This document shows positions 52,876 through 64,000 of a stretch of 64,000 bases of DNA, piece by piece. Made by a program: the position numbers and the translations under genes. The notes beneath the pieces are model-generated. The model was given only the letters and a program-made list of their open reading frames with translations. It searched no databases and was not told the DNA's origin. The first letter of the stretch is position 1, and each line of letters opens with the position of its first letter. Source of the DNA: Prochlorococcus sp. AG-363-P08 (GTDB taxonomy: Bacteria > Cyanobacteriota > Cyanobacteriia > PCC-6307 > Cyanobiaceae); NCBI GenBank assembly GCA_003278195.1, contig QCGE01000001.1:62001-126000 (forward strand), written 5' to 3'.

Positions 52876-54330
52876 GTGGAACCTAGACCTCTAATCCCTG
52901 TAATCCTTTCTGGTGGATCAGGAACACGGCTTTGGCCCCTTTCCAGAGCAAGCTATCCAAAACAATACTGGGCATTAGGTGAGTCGACTAATAAAACCCT
53001 TCTTCAACAAACTCAAGAAAGACTGCATGGTCTTGAGGGATTGTCTGAACCTTTATTGATTTGCCACGAAGATCATCGATTCATAGTTGCAGAGCAAATG
53101 CGGCAATTAAACATCTCACCGAGAACCATACTTTTAGAGCCAATTGGTCGCAATACAGCTCCCGCAATAGCAGTAGCTGCACTTCAAGCAACTGAACGAG
53201 GAGAAGATCCCCTTCTTCTAGTTTTATCAGCTGATCATCTGATACAAAATGCCTCTGAATTCCGTAAAACAATCACAGCTGGTCGAAATGCTGCAGAGGA
53301 AGGGAGGTTAGTAACTTTTGGAATTATCCCAACACGTCCTGAAACTGGATATGGGTATATAGAAGTTGAGAAACCACTAATCAATCACAAATCAAAAGGA
53401 TTGCCAATTTTGAGGTTTGTAGAAAAGCCCAACAAGATAACAGCAGAAAAATTTCTTGTTGAAGGCCGTTTTACTTGGAATAGCGGCATATTTCTCTTTA
53501 AAGCAAGTGCAATATTGAGCGAATTAGAGCGACTTGCTCCAGAAATTGTTAGCTGCTGTAGAGCATCACTAGAAAATGAAATGCCAGATATGGAATTTTT
53601 AAGACTTGAAAGAGAAGCTTTTGCTAATTGCCCAAATGTGGCTATCGACGTAGCTGTTATGGAAAAAACCAATTTAGGAACAGTACTACCACTAGATGCT
53701 GGATGGAGTGATGTGGGTAGTTGGGGTGCACTTTGGGATACTGCCAAAAAAGATAACGATGGCAACGTATTAAGAGGTCGCGTTATTACAGAAAAGAGTG
53801 AGAATTGTTATCTCCGCAGCGAGCATAGGCTTGTAGTTGGACTTGGAATTAAAAATCTTGTAGTTGTTGAAACTGATGATGCAATTCTGGTCACCAACCG
53901 AGAACAATCACAAGAAGTGAAAACTATTGTTAATCAACTTGAAAGCGATGGAAGTCCCGAAGGAAAAGCACATAGAAAAATATATAGGCCATGGGGTTAT
54001 TACACTAGTGTGGTAGAAGATAATCGCTGGCAAGTTAAAAGGATTGTGGTCAAGCCAGGAGAAAGCCTTTCTCTACAAATGCACCATCATCGTGCAGAAC
54101 ATTGGATCGTCGTCAAAGGTACGGCTCTAGTAGAACGTGATGGTGCTAAACAGTTGTTAGGGGAAAACGAAAGTACTTATATCCCGCTTGGTTGCAAGCA
54201 TAGATTAACAAATCCAGGCAAAATGCCAATGGAGCTAATAGAAGTTCAAAGTGGTGCGTATTTAGGTGAAGATGACATTATACGTTTTGAAGATAGGTAC
54301 AAAAGACTAAACAAAATAAAGCTTGCTTAG
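52876..54330 (+). CDS. manC: Mannose-1-phosphate guanylyltransferase / mannose-6-phosphate isomerase
   Basis: PVILSGGSGTRLWPLSRASYPKQY; VEKPNKITAEKFL; RPWGYYTSV...GESLSLQMHHHRAEHWIVVKGTALV. Confidence 0.95.
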   Translation: MEPRPLIPVILSGGSGTRLWPLSRASYPKQYWALGESTNKTLLQQTQERLHGLEGLSEPLLICHEDHRFIVAEQMRQLNISPRTILLEPIGRNTAPAIAVAALQATERGEDPLLLVLSADHLIQNASEFRKTITAGRNAAEEGRLVTFGIIPTRPETGYGYIEVEKPLINHKSKGLPILRFVEKPNKITAEKFLVEGRFTWNSGIFLFKASAILSELERLAPEIVSCCRASLENEMPDMEFLRLEREAFANCPNVAIDVAVMEKTNLGTVLPLDAGWSDVGSWGALWDTAKKDNDGNVLRGRVITEKSENCYLRSEHRLVVGLGIKNLVVVETDDAILVTNREQSQEVKTIVNQLESDGSPEGKAHRKIYRPWGYYTSVVEDNRWQVKRIVVKPGESLSLQMHHHRAEHWIVVKGTALVERDGAKQLLGENESTYIPLGCKHRLTNPGKMPMELIEVQSGAYLGEDDIIRFEDRYKRLNKIKLA

Positions 54331-54331
54331 A

Positions 54332-56236
54332 TTATTCAACAGTGACACTTTTTGCTAAGTTCCTAGGCTGATCAACATCAAGTCCTCTATGTGCTGCAAT
54401 ATGATAACTCAATAATTGCATAGGGATCACTGAGAATAATGGACTAATCCATTCACTAACTTTTGGCAAAGGAAGTAAAGAATCAAATATTTTCGTATCA
54501 GGTCCCTCAGGCGCAATTCCAATAAGCTGAGCATCCCTTGCCTTAGCTTCCTGAGCGTTACTTAATACCTTATCAAAGACAACTCCAGGCATCGCAATAG
54601 ATATAACAGGGACACTAGGGTCTAACAAAGCAATTGGACCATGCTTCATTTCTCCAGCTGGATATCCCTCAGCATGAATATAACTAATTTCCTTAAGTTT
54701 CAGCGCTCCTTCTAAAGCTATTGGATAGTTAATACCTCTTCCTAAAAAAATCACATCTTGAATATTTGCAAAATGAGGTGCTAATTCCTCAGAAATCTGG
54801 TCATGTTTTTTTACTAATAGTCGAAGTTGTCCCGGAACTGCTCGAAGCTCATTAGTAAGATTTAAAATCTCCTCCTGACTACGACTTTTACGACGTGCAG
54901 CAAACATTAATGCAAGGCCATAAAAGGCAAATAATTGTCCAAGAAATGTTTTTGTTGCTGCAACTCCAACCTCCATTCCAGCTCCTATGTCAAGAATATT
55001 TGGAACTTGTCTAGCCAAAGAACTTTCTGGGCGATTAGTGACTCCCAACTGACGCGATGCAAACGCAGGATCTCCATGCTCTGTTCTTCTAGTAGCTTCC
55101 ATCAAAAGAGCTGCCAATGTATCTGCTGTCTCACCTGACTGAGTAACACCAATTGTCAAAGTATTAGGCATTAAAGGAGGGGCTGCATACCTGAATTCAC
55201 TTGCATAGAAAACTGAAGTAGGAATTCCAGAAAACTGTTCAAGAAGATAAGCTCCAACCAATGCGGCATGTCGGCTAGTACCACAAGCAAGAATCTGAAC
55301 TCGCTCAATCCCTTGATAAAAAGAGTTATCAAATGGAAATGCAACTGGAGTATCAACAGAAAGTCCTTCAGGCAAATGCCTAGATACCCACAATTCAGCT
55401 ATTTCGGGCTGCTCATGAATCTCTTTAAGCATGTAATGCCGAAAATTACGCTTATCAGTTACATAATCTGAACCGCTTAATAGCGTTGGACTCCTCTGTT
55501 GTCTAATCCCTTGAGCGTCATACAACTCGATTCCAAGAGGAGTTAATAAAGCAACTTCGCCATCTTCCATCGGCAAAATAGTTCTTGTAAAGCCAGCAAG
55601 CGCAGGGGTATCACTTGCACAAAGAAATTCACCCTCTCCCAAGCCAATTAGCAAAGGTGCTTGCTTACGCGCCACTACTAAGGCCTCAGGAGTTTTAGAC
55701 CAAATAACCGCAATTGCATAAGCGCCTGTCAACTGAAGTGAAACTTTCTGAACAGCTGACAACAACATTGCGCCAGTTTTCACGCTGCTTTCTAATTCCA
55801 AACTTTTAAGCTCTCTCGCAATCAGATGAGGGATTACTTCTGTATCAGTTTCAGAATTAAAAACAACTCCTTCTGCTTCAAGCTCCTCTTTTAAGGACCG
55901 ATAATTCTCAATAATTCCATTCTGAACAACTGCTATTTCACTAGCAGTATCTCTATGAGGATGAGCATTTCGCTCTTCAGGCTTGCCATGAGTTGCCCAC
56001 CTCGTATGTCCAATCCCTAGAAAACCTTCGGCACCTCCCTTCTCAACAAGTGCTGCAAGATTTGCAAGCTTACCCTTAGCCCGCTGACAGGTCATCAAAC
56101 CAAAATCAGCGTTCTCCCTTGAGGCAACTGTTGCAAGACCCGCGGAATCATATCCTCGGTATTCAAGCTGCTTTAAGCCTCCAAGAAGCAAAGGAGCTGC
56201 TTCACGAGAGCCAATAACCGCAACGATTCCACACAT
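54332..56236 (-). CDS. glmS: Glutamine--fructose-6-phosphate aminotransferase (isomerizing)
   Basis: MCGIVAVIGSREAAPLLLGGLKQLEYRGYDSAG; IGHTRWATHGKP; final AKSVTVE. Confidence 0.97.
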   Translation of the reverse strand: MCGIVAVIGSREAAPLLLGGLKQLEYRGYDSAGLATVASRENADFGLMTCQRAKGKLANLAALVEKGGAEGFLGIGHTRWATHGKPEERNAHPHRDTASEIAVVQNGIIENYRSLKEELEAEGVVFNSETDTEVIPHLIARELKSLELESSVKTGAMLLSAVQKVSLQLTGAYAIAVIWSKTPEALVVARKQAPLLIGLGEGEFLCASDTPALAGFTRTILPMEDGEVALLTPLGIELYDAQGIRQQRSPTLLSGSDYVTDKRNFRHYMLKEIHEQPEIAELWVSRHLPEGLSVDTPVAFPFDNSFYQGIERVQILACGTSRHAALVGAYLLEQFSGIPTSVFYASEFRYAAPPLMPNTLTIGVTQSGETADTLAALLMEATRRTEHGDPAFASRQLGVTNRPESSLARQVPNILDIGAGMEVGVAATKTFLGQLFAFYGLALMFAARRKSRSQEEILNLTNELRAVPGQLRLLVKKHDQISEELAPHFANIQDVIFLGRGINYPIALEGALKLKEISYIHAEGYPAGEMKHGPIALLDPSVPVISIAMPGVVFDKVLSNAQEAKARDAQLIGIAPEGPDTKIFDSLLPLPKVSEWISPLFSVIPMQLLSYHIAAHRGLDVDQPRNLAKSVTVE

Positions 56237-56241
56237 ATAAA

Positions 56242-56260
56242 AGCCCGGCAGCGCCGGGCT
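56242..56260 (-). terminator. Probable terminator hairpin after psaC
   Basis: Minus strand AGCCCGGC-GCT-GCCGGGCT followed by TTTTAT (8-bp perfect stem, 3-nt loop). Confidence 0.6.
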
Positions 56261-56317
56261 GAACTTATGGGATCAGCCTATAAAAAGGCGTTCCCTTATC
56301 TGCACACTATAAAAAAA

Positions 56318-56944
<627 letters not shown>

Positions 56945-56953
56945 GGAGCACAA

Positions 56954-58201
56954 ATGGTGGAGGGTCTCCATCGCGTTGTGGTCACAGGCCTCGGTGCGAT
57001 AACGCCGATTGGGAATACTGTTCAGGCCTATCTGGATGGTCTTACCACTGGTTCTAACGGTGTAGCAGCAATTACTTTGTTTGATGCTGCTAATCATGCA
57101 TGTCGGTTTGGGGCTGAAGTAAAAAACTTCGACCCAACAGGCTTTCTTGAGCCTAAAGAATCAAAAAGATGGGATCGATTCTCAAAGTTTGGAGTTGTAG
57201 CAGCAAAACAAGCTGTTCTCGATTCAGGCCTCACTATCACTGAAAGCAACTCAGCACGCATCGGAGTCATCATTGGCTCCGGAGTAGGGGGATTACTAAC
57301 AATGGAGACACAAGCACATGTGCTTGCAGAAAGGGGACCTAATCGGGTTAGTCCTTTCACGGTTCCAATGATGATCCCCAATATGGCTACAGGACTTGCT
57401 GCTATTGCCCTCGGAGCAAAAGGTCCGAGTTCAGCCGTTTCAACAGCTTGTGCTGCTGGGTCCAATGCAATTGGAGACGCTTTTCGGTTACTTCAACTTG
57501 GGAAAGCAGATGCAATGATTTGCGGCGGGGCAGAAGCAAGCATTACTCCTCTTGGAGTAGCAGGGTTTTCTAGTGCAAAAGCACTTTCCTTCCGCAATGA
57601 TGATCCTTCTTCAGCTAGTAGACCTTTTGATGCTGACCGAGATGGTTTTGTAATTGGAGAAGGAGCAGGAGTTTTAGTACTCGAGAGACTAGAAAGTGCT
57701 AAATCCCGTGGAGCGACAATTCATGCTGAGATTGTTGGTTACGGAACCACTTGTGATGCCCACCACATCACATCTCCAACGCCTGGAGGAATAGGAGGTG
57801 CTGAAGCAATGCGACTTGCACTTCAAGACGGAAAACTAGCGACTGATTGCATTGACTACATCAATGCCCATGGAACTAGTACACCTGCAAATGACAGCAA
57901 TGAAACTGCCGCAATCAAAAATGTCTTTGGGGATCAAGCAAATGCAATCCCGATAAGTTCAACAAAATCAATGACTGGCCACCTACTTGGAGGTTCAGGG
58001 GGTATTGAAGCAGTGGCTTGTGTCCTTGCTCTTCAGCATGGAGTAGTTCCTCCTACCATCAACTACTCGAACCCTGATCCATCATGTGATCTGGATTACG
58101 TACCAAACACTGCTAGAGAATCCAATCTAAAAGTTGTACTCTCGAATTCCTTTGGATTTGGTGGTCACAATGTTTGCCTTGCTTTCAAACAGATGACCTG
58201 A
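56954..58201 (+). CDS. fabF: 3-oxoacyl-[acyl-carrier-protein] synthase II
   Basis: [51 protein letters not shown]. Confidence 0.97.
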   Translation: MVEGLHRVVVTGLGAITPIGNTVQAYLDGLTTGSNGVAAITLFDAANHACRFGAEVKNFDPTGFLEPKESKRWDRFSKFGVVAAKQAVLDSGLTITESNSARIGVIIGSGVGGLLTMETQAHVLAERGPNRVSPFTVPMMIPNMATGLAAIALGAKGPSSAVSTACAAGSNAIGDAFRLLQLGKADAMICGGAEASITPLGVAGFSSAKALSFRNDDPSSASRPFDADRDGFVIGEGAGVLVLERLESAKSRGATIHAEIVGYGTTCDAHHITSPTPGGIGGAEAMRLALQDGKLATDCIDYINAHGTSTPANDSNETAAIKNVFGDQANAIPISSTKSMTGHLLGGSGGIEAVACVLALQHGVVPPTINYSNPDPSCDLDYVPNTARESNLKVVLSNSFGFGGHNVCLAFKQMT

Positions 58202-58265
58202 TTCACATTCGCCTCAAGTCATCTATCAAACTAAAAAATTTCCTGCTCTCACACCTTCTAAAACC

Positions 58266-60275
58266 ATGGTCGCTGCGCCTGCTTCTCTAGACAAACTATG
58301 TGTCAACAGCATAAGAATGCTCGCCGTTGATGCAGTAAACAAGTCCAATAGCGGCCATCCAGGCCTACCTATGGGTTGCGCCCCCATGGGATACGCACTC
58401 TGGGATAGGTTCTTTCACCACAATCCAAAAAACCCAAATTGGTTCAACCGAGACAGATTTGTGCTTTCCGCCGGGCATGGTTGCATGTTGCTATATGCCC
58501 TCTTGCATCTAACTGGTTATGACTCGGTTTCAATAGATGACATCAAAGAATTCCGTCAATGGGGTTCTCGTACTCCTGGACACCCAGAAACATTTGAAAC
58601 GCCAGGAGTAGAAGTAACCGCTGGTCCTTTAGGGGCTGGTATTTCAAATGCTGTAGGCCTCGCCATAGCTGAAGCCCACCTGGCAGCAAAATTCAACAAA
58701 TCAGACGCAACAATTGTTGATCACTACACATATGTGATTATGGGCGATGGTTGTAATCAAGAAGGTGTATCTGCTGAAGCATGTTCACTAGCAGGTCATC
58801 TAAAGCTAGGCAAATTAATAGCTCTCTATGATGACAATCAAATCACCATCGATGGACGAACCGATGTTTCATTTACCGAAGATGTTTTAAAACGATATGA
58901 AGCTTATGGATGGCATATACAACATGTTCAAGATGGAAATAATGATATAGATGCTATTGCTAAAGCAATAGCATCAGCAAAGAAAGTCACTGACAAGCCA
59001 TCAATCATCAAAATAAGTACCACCATTGGATATGGTTCACCAAACAAAAGTGATACTGCAGGTGTACATGGTGCTCCCTTAGGTGAAGAAGAAGCAATCC
59101 TTACCCGCAAACAACTGGGATGGGATTATTCGCCATTTGAGATCCCTAAAGATGCATACGACCAATTCAGGAAAGCAATCGAAAAAGGAAGCAAATTAGA
59201 AAATGATTGGAATGAATCATTAGATGCTTACCGCAAAAATTACCCAACAGAAGCAAATGAATTTGAAAGGATGCTTCGCGGAGAACTTCCTCAAGGATGG
59301 GATAAAGATCTACCTACCTATTCAGAAAACGATAAAGGTCTTGCAACACGAAAACACTCTCAAATTTGCCTTGGAGCCCTTGGACCAAACCTTCCTGAAC
59401 TAATTGGCGGCTCAGCTGACCTCACGCACTCAAACTACACAGATATCAAGGGTGAAACTGGTTCATTCCAAGCGCAAACACCCGAAAAACGTTATTTACA
59501 CTTTGGGGTACGTGAGCATGCAATGGCAGCAATCTTGAATGGTATTGCTTATCACAAAAGCGGTCTAATCCCATATGGAGGAACATTCCTTGTTTTTGCA
59601 GACTATATGAGAGGTTCTATGCGCCTTTCTGCACTAAGCGAACTAGGAGTTATTTACGTACTTACTCATGACTCAATTGGAGTTGGTGAAGATGGTCCAA
59701 CTCATCAACCGATCGAAACAATCCCATCACTGAGAGCAATGCCAAATATGCTCGTATTTCGACCAGGAGATGGAAACGAAACCAGTGGTGCTTACAAACT
59801 AGCCATATCAAATAGGAACCGGCCTAGTGCCCTATGCCTAAGTAGACAAGGCATGGCTAATCAGGCAAATTCATCTATTGAAAAGGTTGAATTAGGAGGA
59901 TATGTTCTTGAAGACTGCGAAGGCACACCAGATCTCATTTTAATAGGAACCGGTAGTGAGCTTGACTTATGTGTACAAGCAGGAAAAGAACTAACTTCTG
60001 AAGGACACAAAATACGTGTTGTCTCTATGCCATGTGTTGAACTATTTGAAGAGCAAAGTGATGCTTACAAAGAAAAAGTATTGCCAAATATCGTTCGCAA
60101 AAGATTAGTTGTAGAAGCAGCAGAGTCCTTCGGATGGCACAAATTCATTGGTTTAGATGGAGATAGCATAACGATGAACAGTTTTGGAGCTTCTGCACCA
60201 GGTGGCACTTGCATGGATAAGTTTGGCTTTACAGTGGAAAACGTGATCAACAAATCACGAGATCTCCTTGCTTAA
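58266..60275 (+). CDS. tkt: Transketolase
   Basis: [68 protein letters not shown]. Confidence 0.97.
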   Translation: MVAAPASLDKLCVNSIRMLAVDAVNKSNSGHPGLPMGCAPMGYALWDRFFHHNPKNPNWFNRDRFVLSAGHGCMLLYALLHLTGYDSVSIDDIKEFRQWGSRTPGHPETFETPGVEVTAGPLGAGISNAVGLAIAEAHLAAKFNKSDATIVDHYTYVIMGDGCNQEGVSAEACSLAGHLKLGKLIALYDDNQITIDGRTDVSFTEDVLKRYEAYGWHIQHVQDGNNDIDAIAKAIASAKKVTDKPSIIKISTTIGYGSPNKSDTAGVHGAPLGEEEAILTRKQLGWDYSPFEIPKDAYDQFRKAIEKGSKLENDWNESLDAYRKNYPTEANEFERMLRGELPQGWDKDLPTYSENDKGLATRKHSQICLGALGPNLPELIGGSADLTHSNYTDIKGETGSFQAQTPEKRYLHFGVREHAMAAILNGIAYHKSGLIPYGGTFLVFADYMRGSMRLSALSELGVIYVLTHDSIGVGEDGPTHQPIETIPSLRAMPNMLVFRPGDGNETSGAYKLAISNRNRPSALCLSRQGMANQANSSIEKVELGGYVLEDCEGTPDLILIGTGSELDLCVQAGKELTSEGHKIRVVSMPCVELFEEQSDAYKEKVLPNIVRKRLVVEAAESFGWHKFIGLDGDSITMNSFGASAPGGTCMDKFGFTVENVINKSRDLLA

Positions 60276-60317
60276 GCAAACTAGAGCGGAACACTCTCAT
60301 CATCAGGGAATTAAGAA

Positions 60318-60360
60318 CTACACATCTGACCTAATTAATTTCAAATGGTTAGATGTGTAG
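60318..60360. repeat. 14-bp inverted repeat downstream of tkt
   Basis: ctacacatctgacc ... ggttagatgtgtag with one G:U and a 15-nt loop. Confidence 0.6.
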
Positions 60361-60496
60361 CCATATTTAGACACCCAAATAAAAAATGTCTATCTGGTCT
60401 AAAGTTTGGACATTGAAGACAGATTTGCAAGCAGCCTCTAAGATGAAATCATAAATTAATTTCAAGATTCAATTCACTGTTCAAAACCAATCTGAC

Positions 60497-61483
60497 ATGA
60501 AGGATTTGAATCAAGAACAATCAACCATTCAGAGTAGAAAGGTTTACCGCAATCTAATAACAGGTGGTGCTGGTTTTCTAGGCTCACATCTAGCAGATAA
60601 GCTAATGAATGCTGGTCAAGAAGTGATTTGTTTAGATAACTATTTTACTGGCAGAAAGTCCAACCTTAAACAATGGATTGGTCATCCTAAATTTGAACTA
60701 ATTCGCCATGATGTTACCGAACCTATAACATTAGAAGTAGATAGAATATGGCACCTTGCTTGCCCTGCATCACCTGTACATTATCAATTCAACCCCATCA
60801 AAACTGCTAAAACAAGCTTTCTAGGAACTTATAATATGCTAGGCCTAGCAAGAAGAGTTGGGGCAAGAATATTACTTGCAAGTACTAGTGAAGTTTACGG
60901 AGATCCAGAAATACATCCACAACCAGAAAGTTACCGTGGCTGTGTAAATACACTGGGAATACGCAGTTGCTACGACGAAGGCAAAAGAATTGCTGAGACC
61001 CTTTGCTTCGACTACCAAAGAATGCATAATACGCAAATCAGAATAATGAGAATCTTCAACACTTATGGCCCAAGAATGCTTCCTGAGGATGGCAGAGTAG
61101 TCAGCAACTTTATAGTTCAAGCACTTCGTGGTAAAGAATTAACTATTTATGGAGATGGTCAACAAACTCGGTCATTCTGCTATGTAGATGATCTCATCGA
61201 AGGCATGATTCTTCTTATGAATGGGGTCCATCCAGGTCCTATTAATGTAGGTAATCCAAAAGAGTTTACAATTCTAGAACTTGCAGAAATTATTCGAAAA
61301 AAACTTAATCCAAATCTCAAGTTTACAAACAAACCACTGCCTCAAGATGATCCTCTGCAAAGACAACCAGTCATTGACTTGGCAGAAAAAGAATTAGGCT
61401 GGGAACCAAAAACTAACCTAGAAGACGGTCTAGAAAAAACAATAGAGTGGTTTAAAAGTAAATTAACAGGTGAAGATTTTTAA
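60497..61483 (+). CDS. UDP-glucuronate decarboxylase (UXS-type NAD-dependent sugar epimerase/dehydratase)
   Basis: [67 protein letters not shown]. Confidence 0.88.
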   Translation: MKDLNQEQSTIQSRKVYRNLITGGAGFLGSHLADKLMNAGQEVICLDNYFTGRKSNLKQWIGHPKFELIRHDVTEPITLEVDRIWHLACPASPVHYQFNPIKTAKTSFLGTYNMLGLARRVGARILLASTSEVYGDPEIHPQPESYRGCVNTLGIRSCYDEGKRIAETLCFDYQRMHNTQIRIMRIFNTYGPRMLPEDGRVVSNFIVQALRGKELTIYGDGQQTRSFCYVDDLIEGMILLMNGVHPGPINVGNPKEFTILELAEIIRKKLNPNLKFTNKPLPQDDPLQRQPVIDLAEKELGWEPKTNLEDGLEKTIEWFKSKLTGEDF

Positions 61484-61560
61484 TGGTCAAATAGTTCTAA
61501 GAAATCGAATAAGAATAAATAGTAATTTAGTTATCAGATCTTACAAGCAAGGAAAAACTA

Positions 61561-62943
<1,383 letters not shown>

Positions 62944-62970
62944 TTAAGCAATAGATCACGCATATTCACT

Positions 62971-63054
62971 TCCCTTCGCCGGCTTGACCCGTATCAGGTT
63001 CAGAGGGTGTGATCTCAGCCCGTACAAAAACGATGTACTGGCACCCCTAGTGGT
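62971..63054 (-). promoter_or_regulatory. TPP riboswitch (THI element) upstream of thiC
   Basis: Minus strand ACTAGGGGTGCCAGTACATCGTTTTTGTACGGGCTGAGATCACACCCTCTGAACCTGATACGGGTCAAGCCGGCGAAGG, conserved GGGGTGCC / CTGAGA / ACCC...TGAACCTGAT. Confidence 0.93.
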
Positions 63055-63253
63055 TTTAGAAACCTAGCTAAAATTGACAACACAAGCCGCGATCCTTGTT
63101 CAAAAAAGATTTTCTTTGATCTTTGGCTCACCAAAAGCATTGATGTGAACGAAAAAATACTGATGGAATCACTATCTCTAAAAACTTATTCTCAACTCTT
63201 CAGTGGATTTGAGAGTTTTTCAAAAAATAAATACTTAATCAACCACTAGACTC

Positions 63254-63475
63254 TCATGAAGAATAATTATCTTGACTGTTCAACATAGAATTCATCAACA
63301 TCACTCTTCCTCTTCTTCGACTGATAGGACCTTTAAGGATCAAACCACTTCCAATAAATAATGCAGGTATAGATTGGAGACGATTACTATCTTGCCGCTG
63401 TAAAAGTCCTACGAGTGAAATCAATACTAAAAAAGGAGCAGAAAGAGATAAAAAAGCATTTTTAGAGATCTTCAT
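63254..63475 (-). CDS. Small membrane-associated hypothetical protein
   Basis: 73 aa with hydrophobic N-terminal segment. Confidence 0.4.
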   Translation of the reverse strand: MKISKNAFLSLSAPFLVLISLVGLLQRQDSNRLQSIPALFIGSGLILKGPISRRRGRVMLMNSMLNSQDNYSS

Positions 63476-63493
63476 GAATCTTTTTTGATAAAC

Positions 63494-63997
63494 CTAGGAG
63501 GCATTTCTGTGCATCCAAGAAAGCAAAGTAGCCATAAGAACCTTTATACCAGAGACTAAACTTTCTTCTTCTGGACAAAAGTTGCCATTATGCAAAGGAG
63601 CGCAGCCATCTTTGCCTGCAACACCAAGTCTAAACATAGTTCCCTTGACATCCTGCAAAAGCTCCGCAAAGTCCTCAGCACCAAGAGAAGCCTTTTCAAG
63701 GCGTAAAACATTAGGATTTCCTAACTGCTTAATAGCTGAGGTCTCTAAAAGAGTTGTCAGAGAAGGATCGTTATAGACCGAAGGAGCAATCCTCTTATAT
63801 CTAACTACAGCTCTTGCACCAAAACTGGAGCAAATCCCTTCAACAATTTCAGTTATCCATTTAGGCAAACTTTCATTTAAAGAAGGATCTAAGCAACGAA
63901 CTGTGCCTAGAAGGCTTACCCGCTCAGCTATGACATTAAAAGCCTTTCCACCCTCAATTCGACCAAAACTAATTACTACAGGGTTTAAAGCATCCAA
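63494..63997 (-). CDS. M20-family amidohydrolase/peptidase, C-terminal part (truncated at window edge)
   Basis: INVIAERVSLLGTVRCLDPSLNESLPKWI...LGAEDFAELLQDVKGTMFRLGVAGKDGCAPLHNGNFCPEEESL. Confidence 0.85.
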   Translation of the reverse strand: MDALNPVVISFGRIEGGKAFNVIAERVSLLGTVRCLDPSLNESLPKWITEIVEGICSSFGARAVVRYKRIAPSVYNDPSLTTLLETSAIKQLGNPNVLRLEKASLGAEDFAELLQDVKGTMFRLGVAGKDGCAPLHNGNFCPEEESLVSGIKVLMATLLSWMHRNAS

Positions 63998-64000
63998 TCT

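Noticed and set aside
63055-63253. Possible short coding sequence between the riboswitch and the 73-aa ORF
   Set aside because: Only a ~25-codon TTG-initiated frame before a stop; no recognisable product

Overview
The window is dense, AT-rich picocyanobacterial chromosome. Gene content and order look like a low-light Prochlorococcus: PSI genes psaD and psaC, pebA/pebB/ho1, cyanobacterial glutamate-cysteine ligase, a PanC-Cmk fusion, and a TPP riboswitch upstream of thiC. Most of it is ordinary housekeeping sequence. I called 60+ coding regions, three tRNAs (Arg-CCG, Cys-GCA, Arg-CCT), RNase P RNA and a thiamine riboswitch. I saw no CRISPR array, IS element or prophage. The most accessory-looking part is about 24.6-28.4 kb, after tRNA-Cys. 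It holds a membrane-anchored SGNH hydrolase, several small orphan proteins, a Cys-rich 59-aa protein absent from the ORF track, and a Hin/Gin-like serine-recombinase homologue whose catalytic Ser and Arg motifs are replaced although the fold and HTH look kept. Other items worth a second look are: a histidine-kinase-like protein with an intact H-box but no recognisable N/G1/G2 ATP-binding boxes; panC-cmk apparently starting at CTG overlapping the stop of an unlisted 50-aa ORF; an LpxB-like gene with no canonical start downstream of an overlapping tRNA; a GtrA-ChbG/HpnK fusion next to a GtrB-type glycosyltransferase; a tandem double CobO; a JAMM/E1-rhodanese pair; and a DUF1537 kinase lying antisense between glcF and glcE. 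All calls are from reading sequence and motifs; no searches were run.
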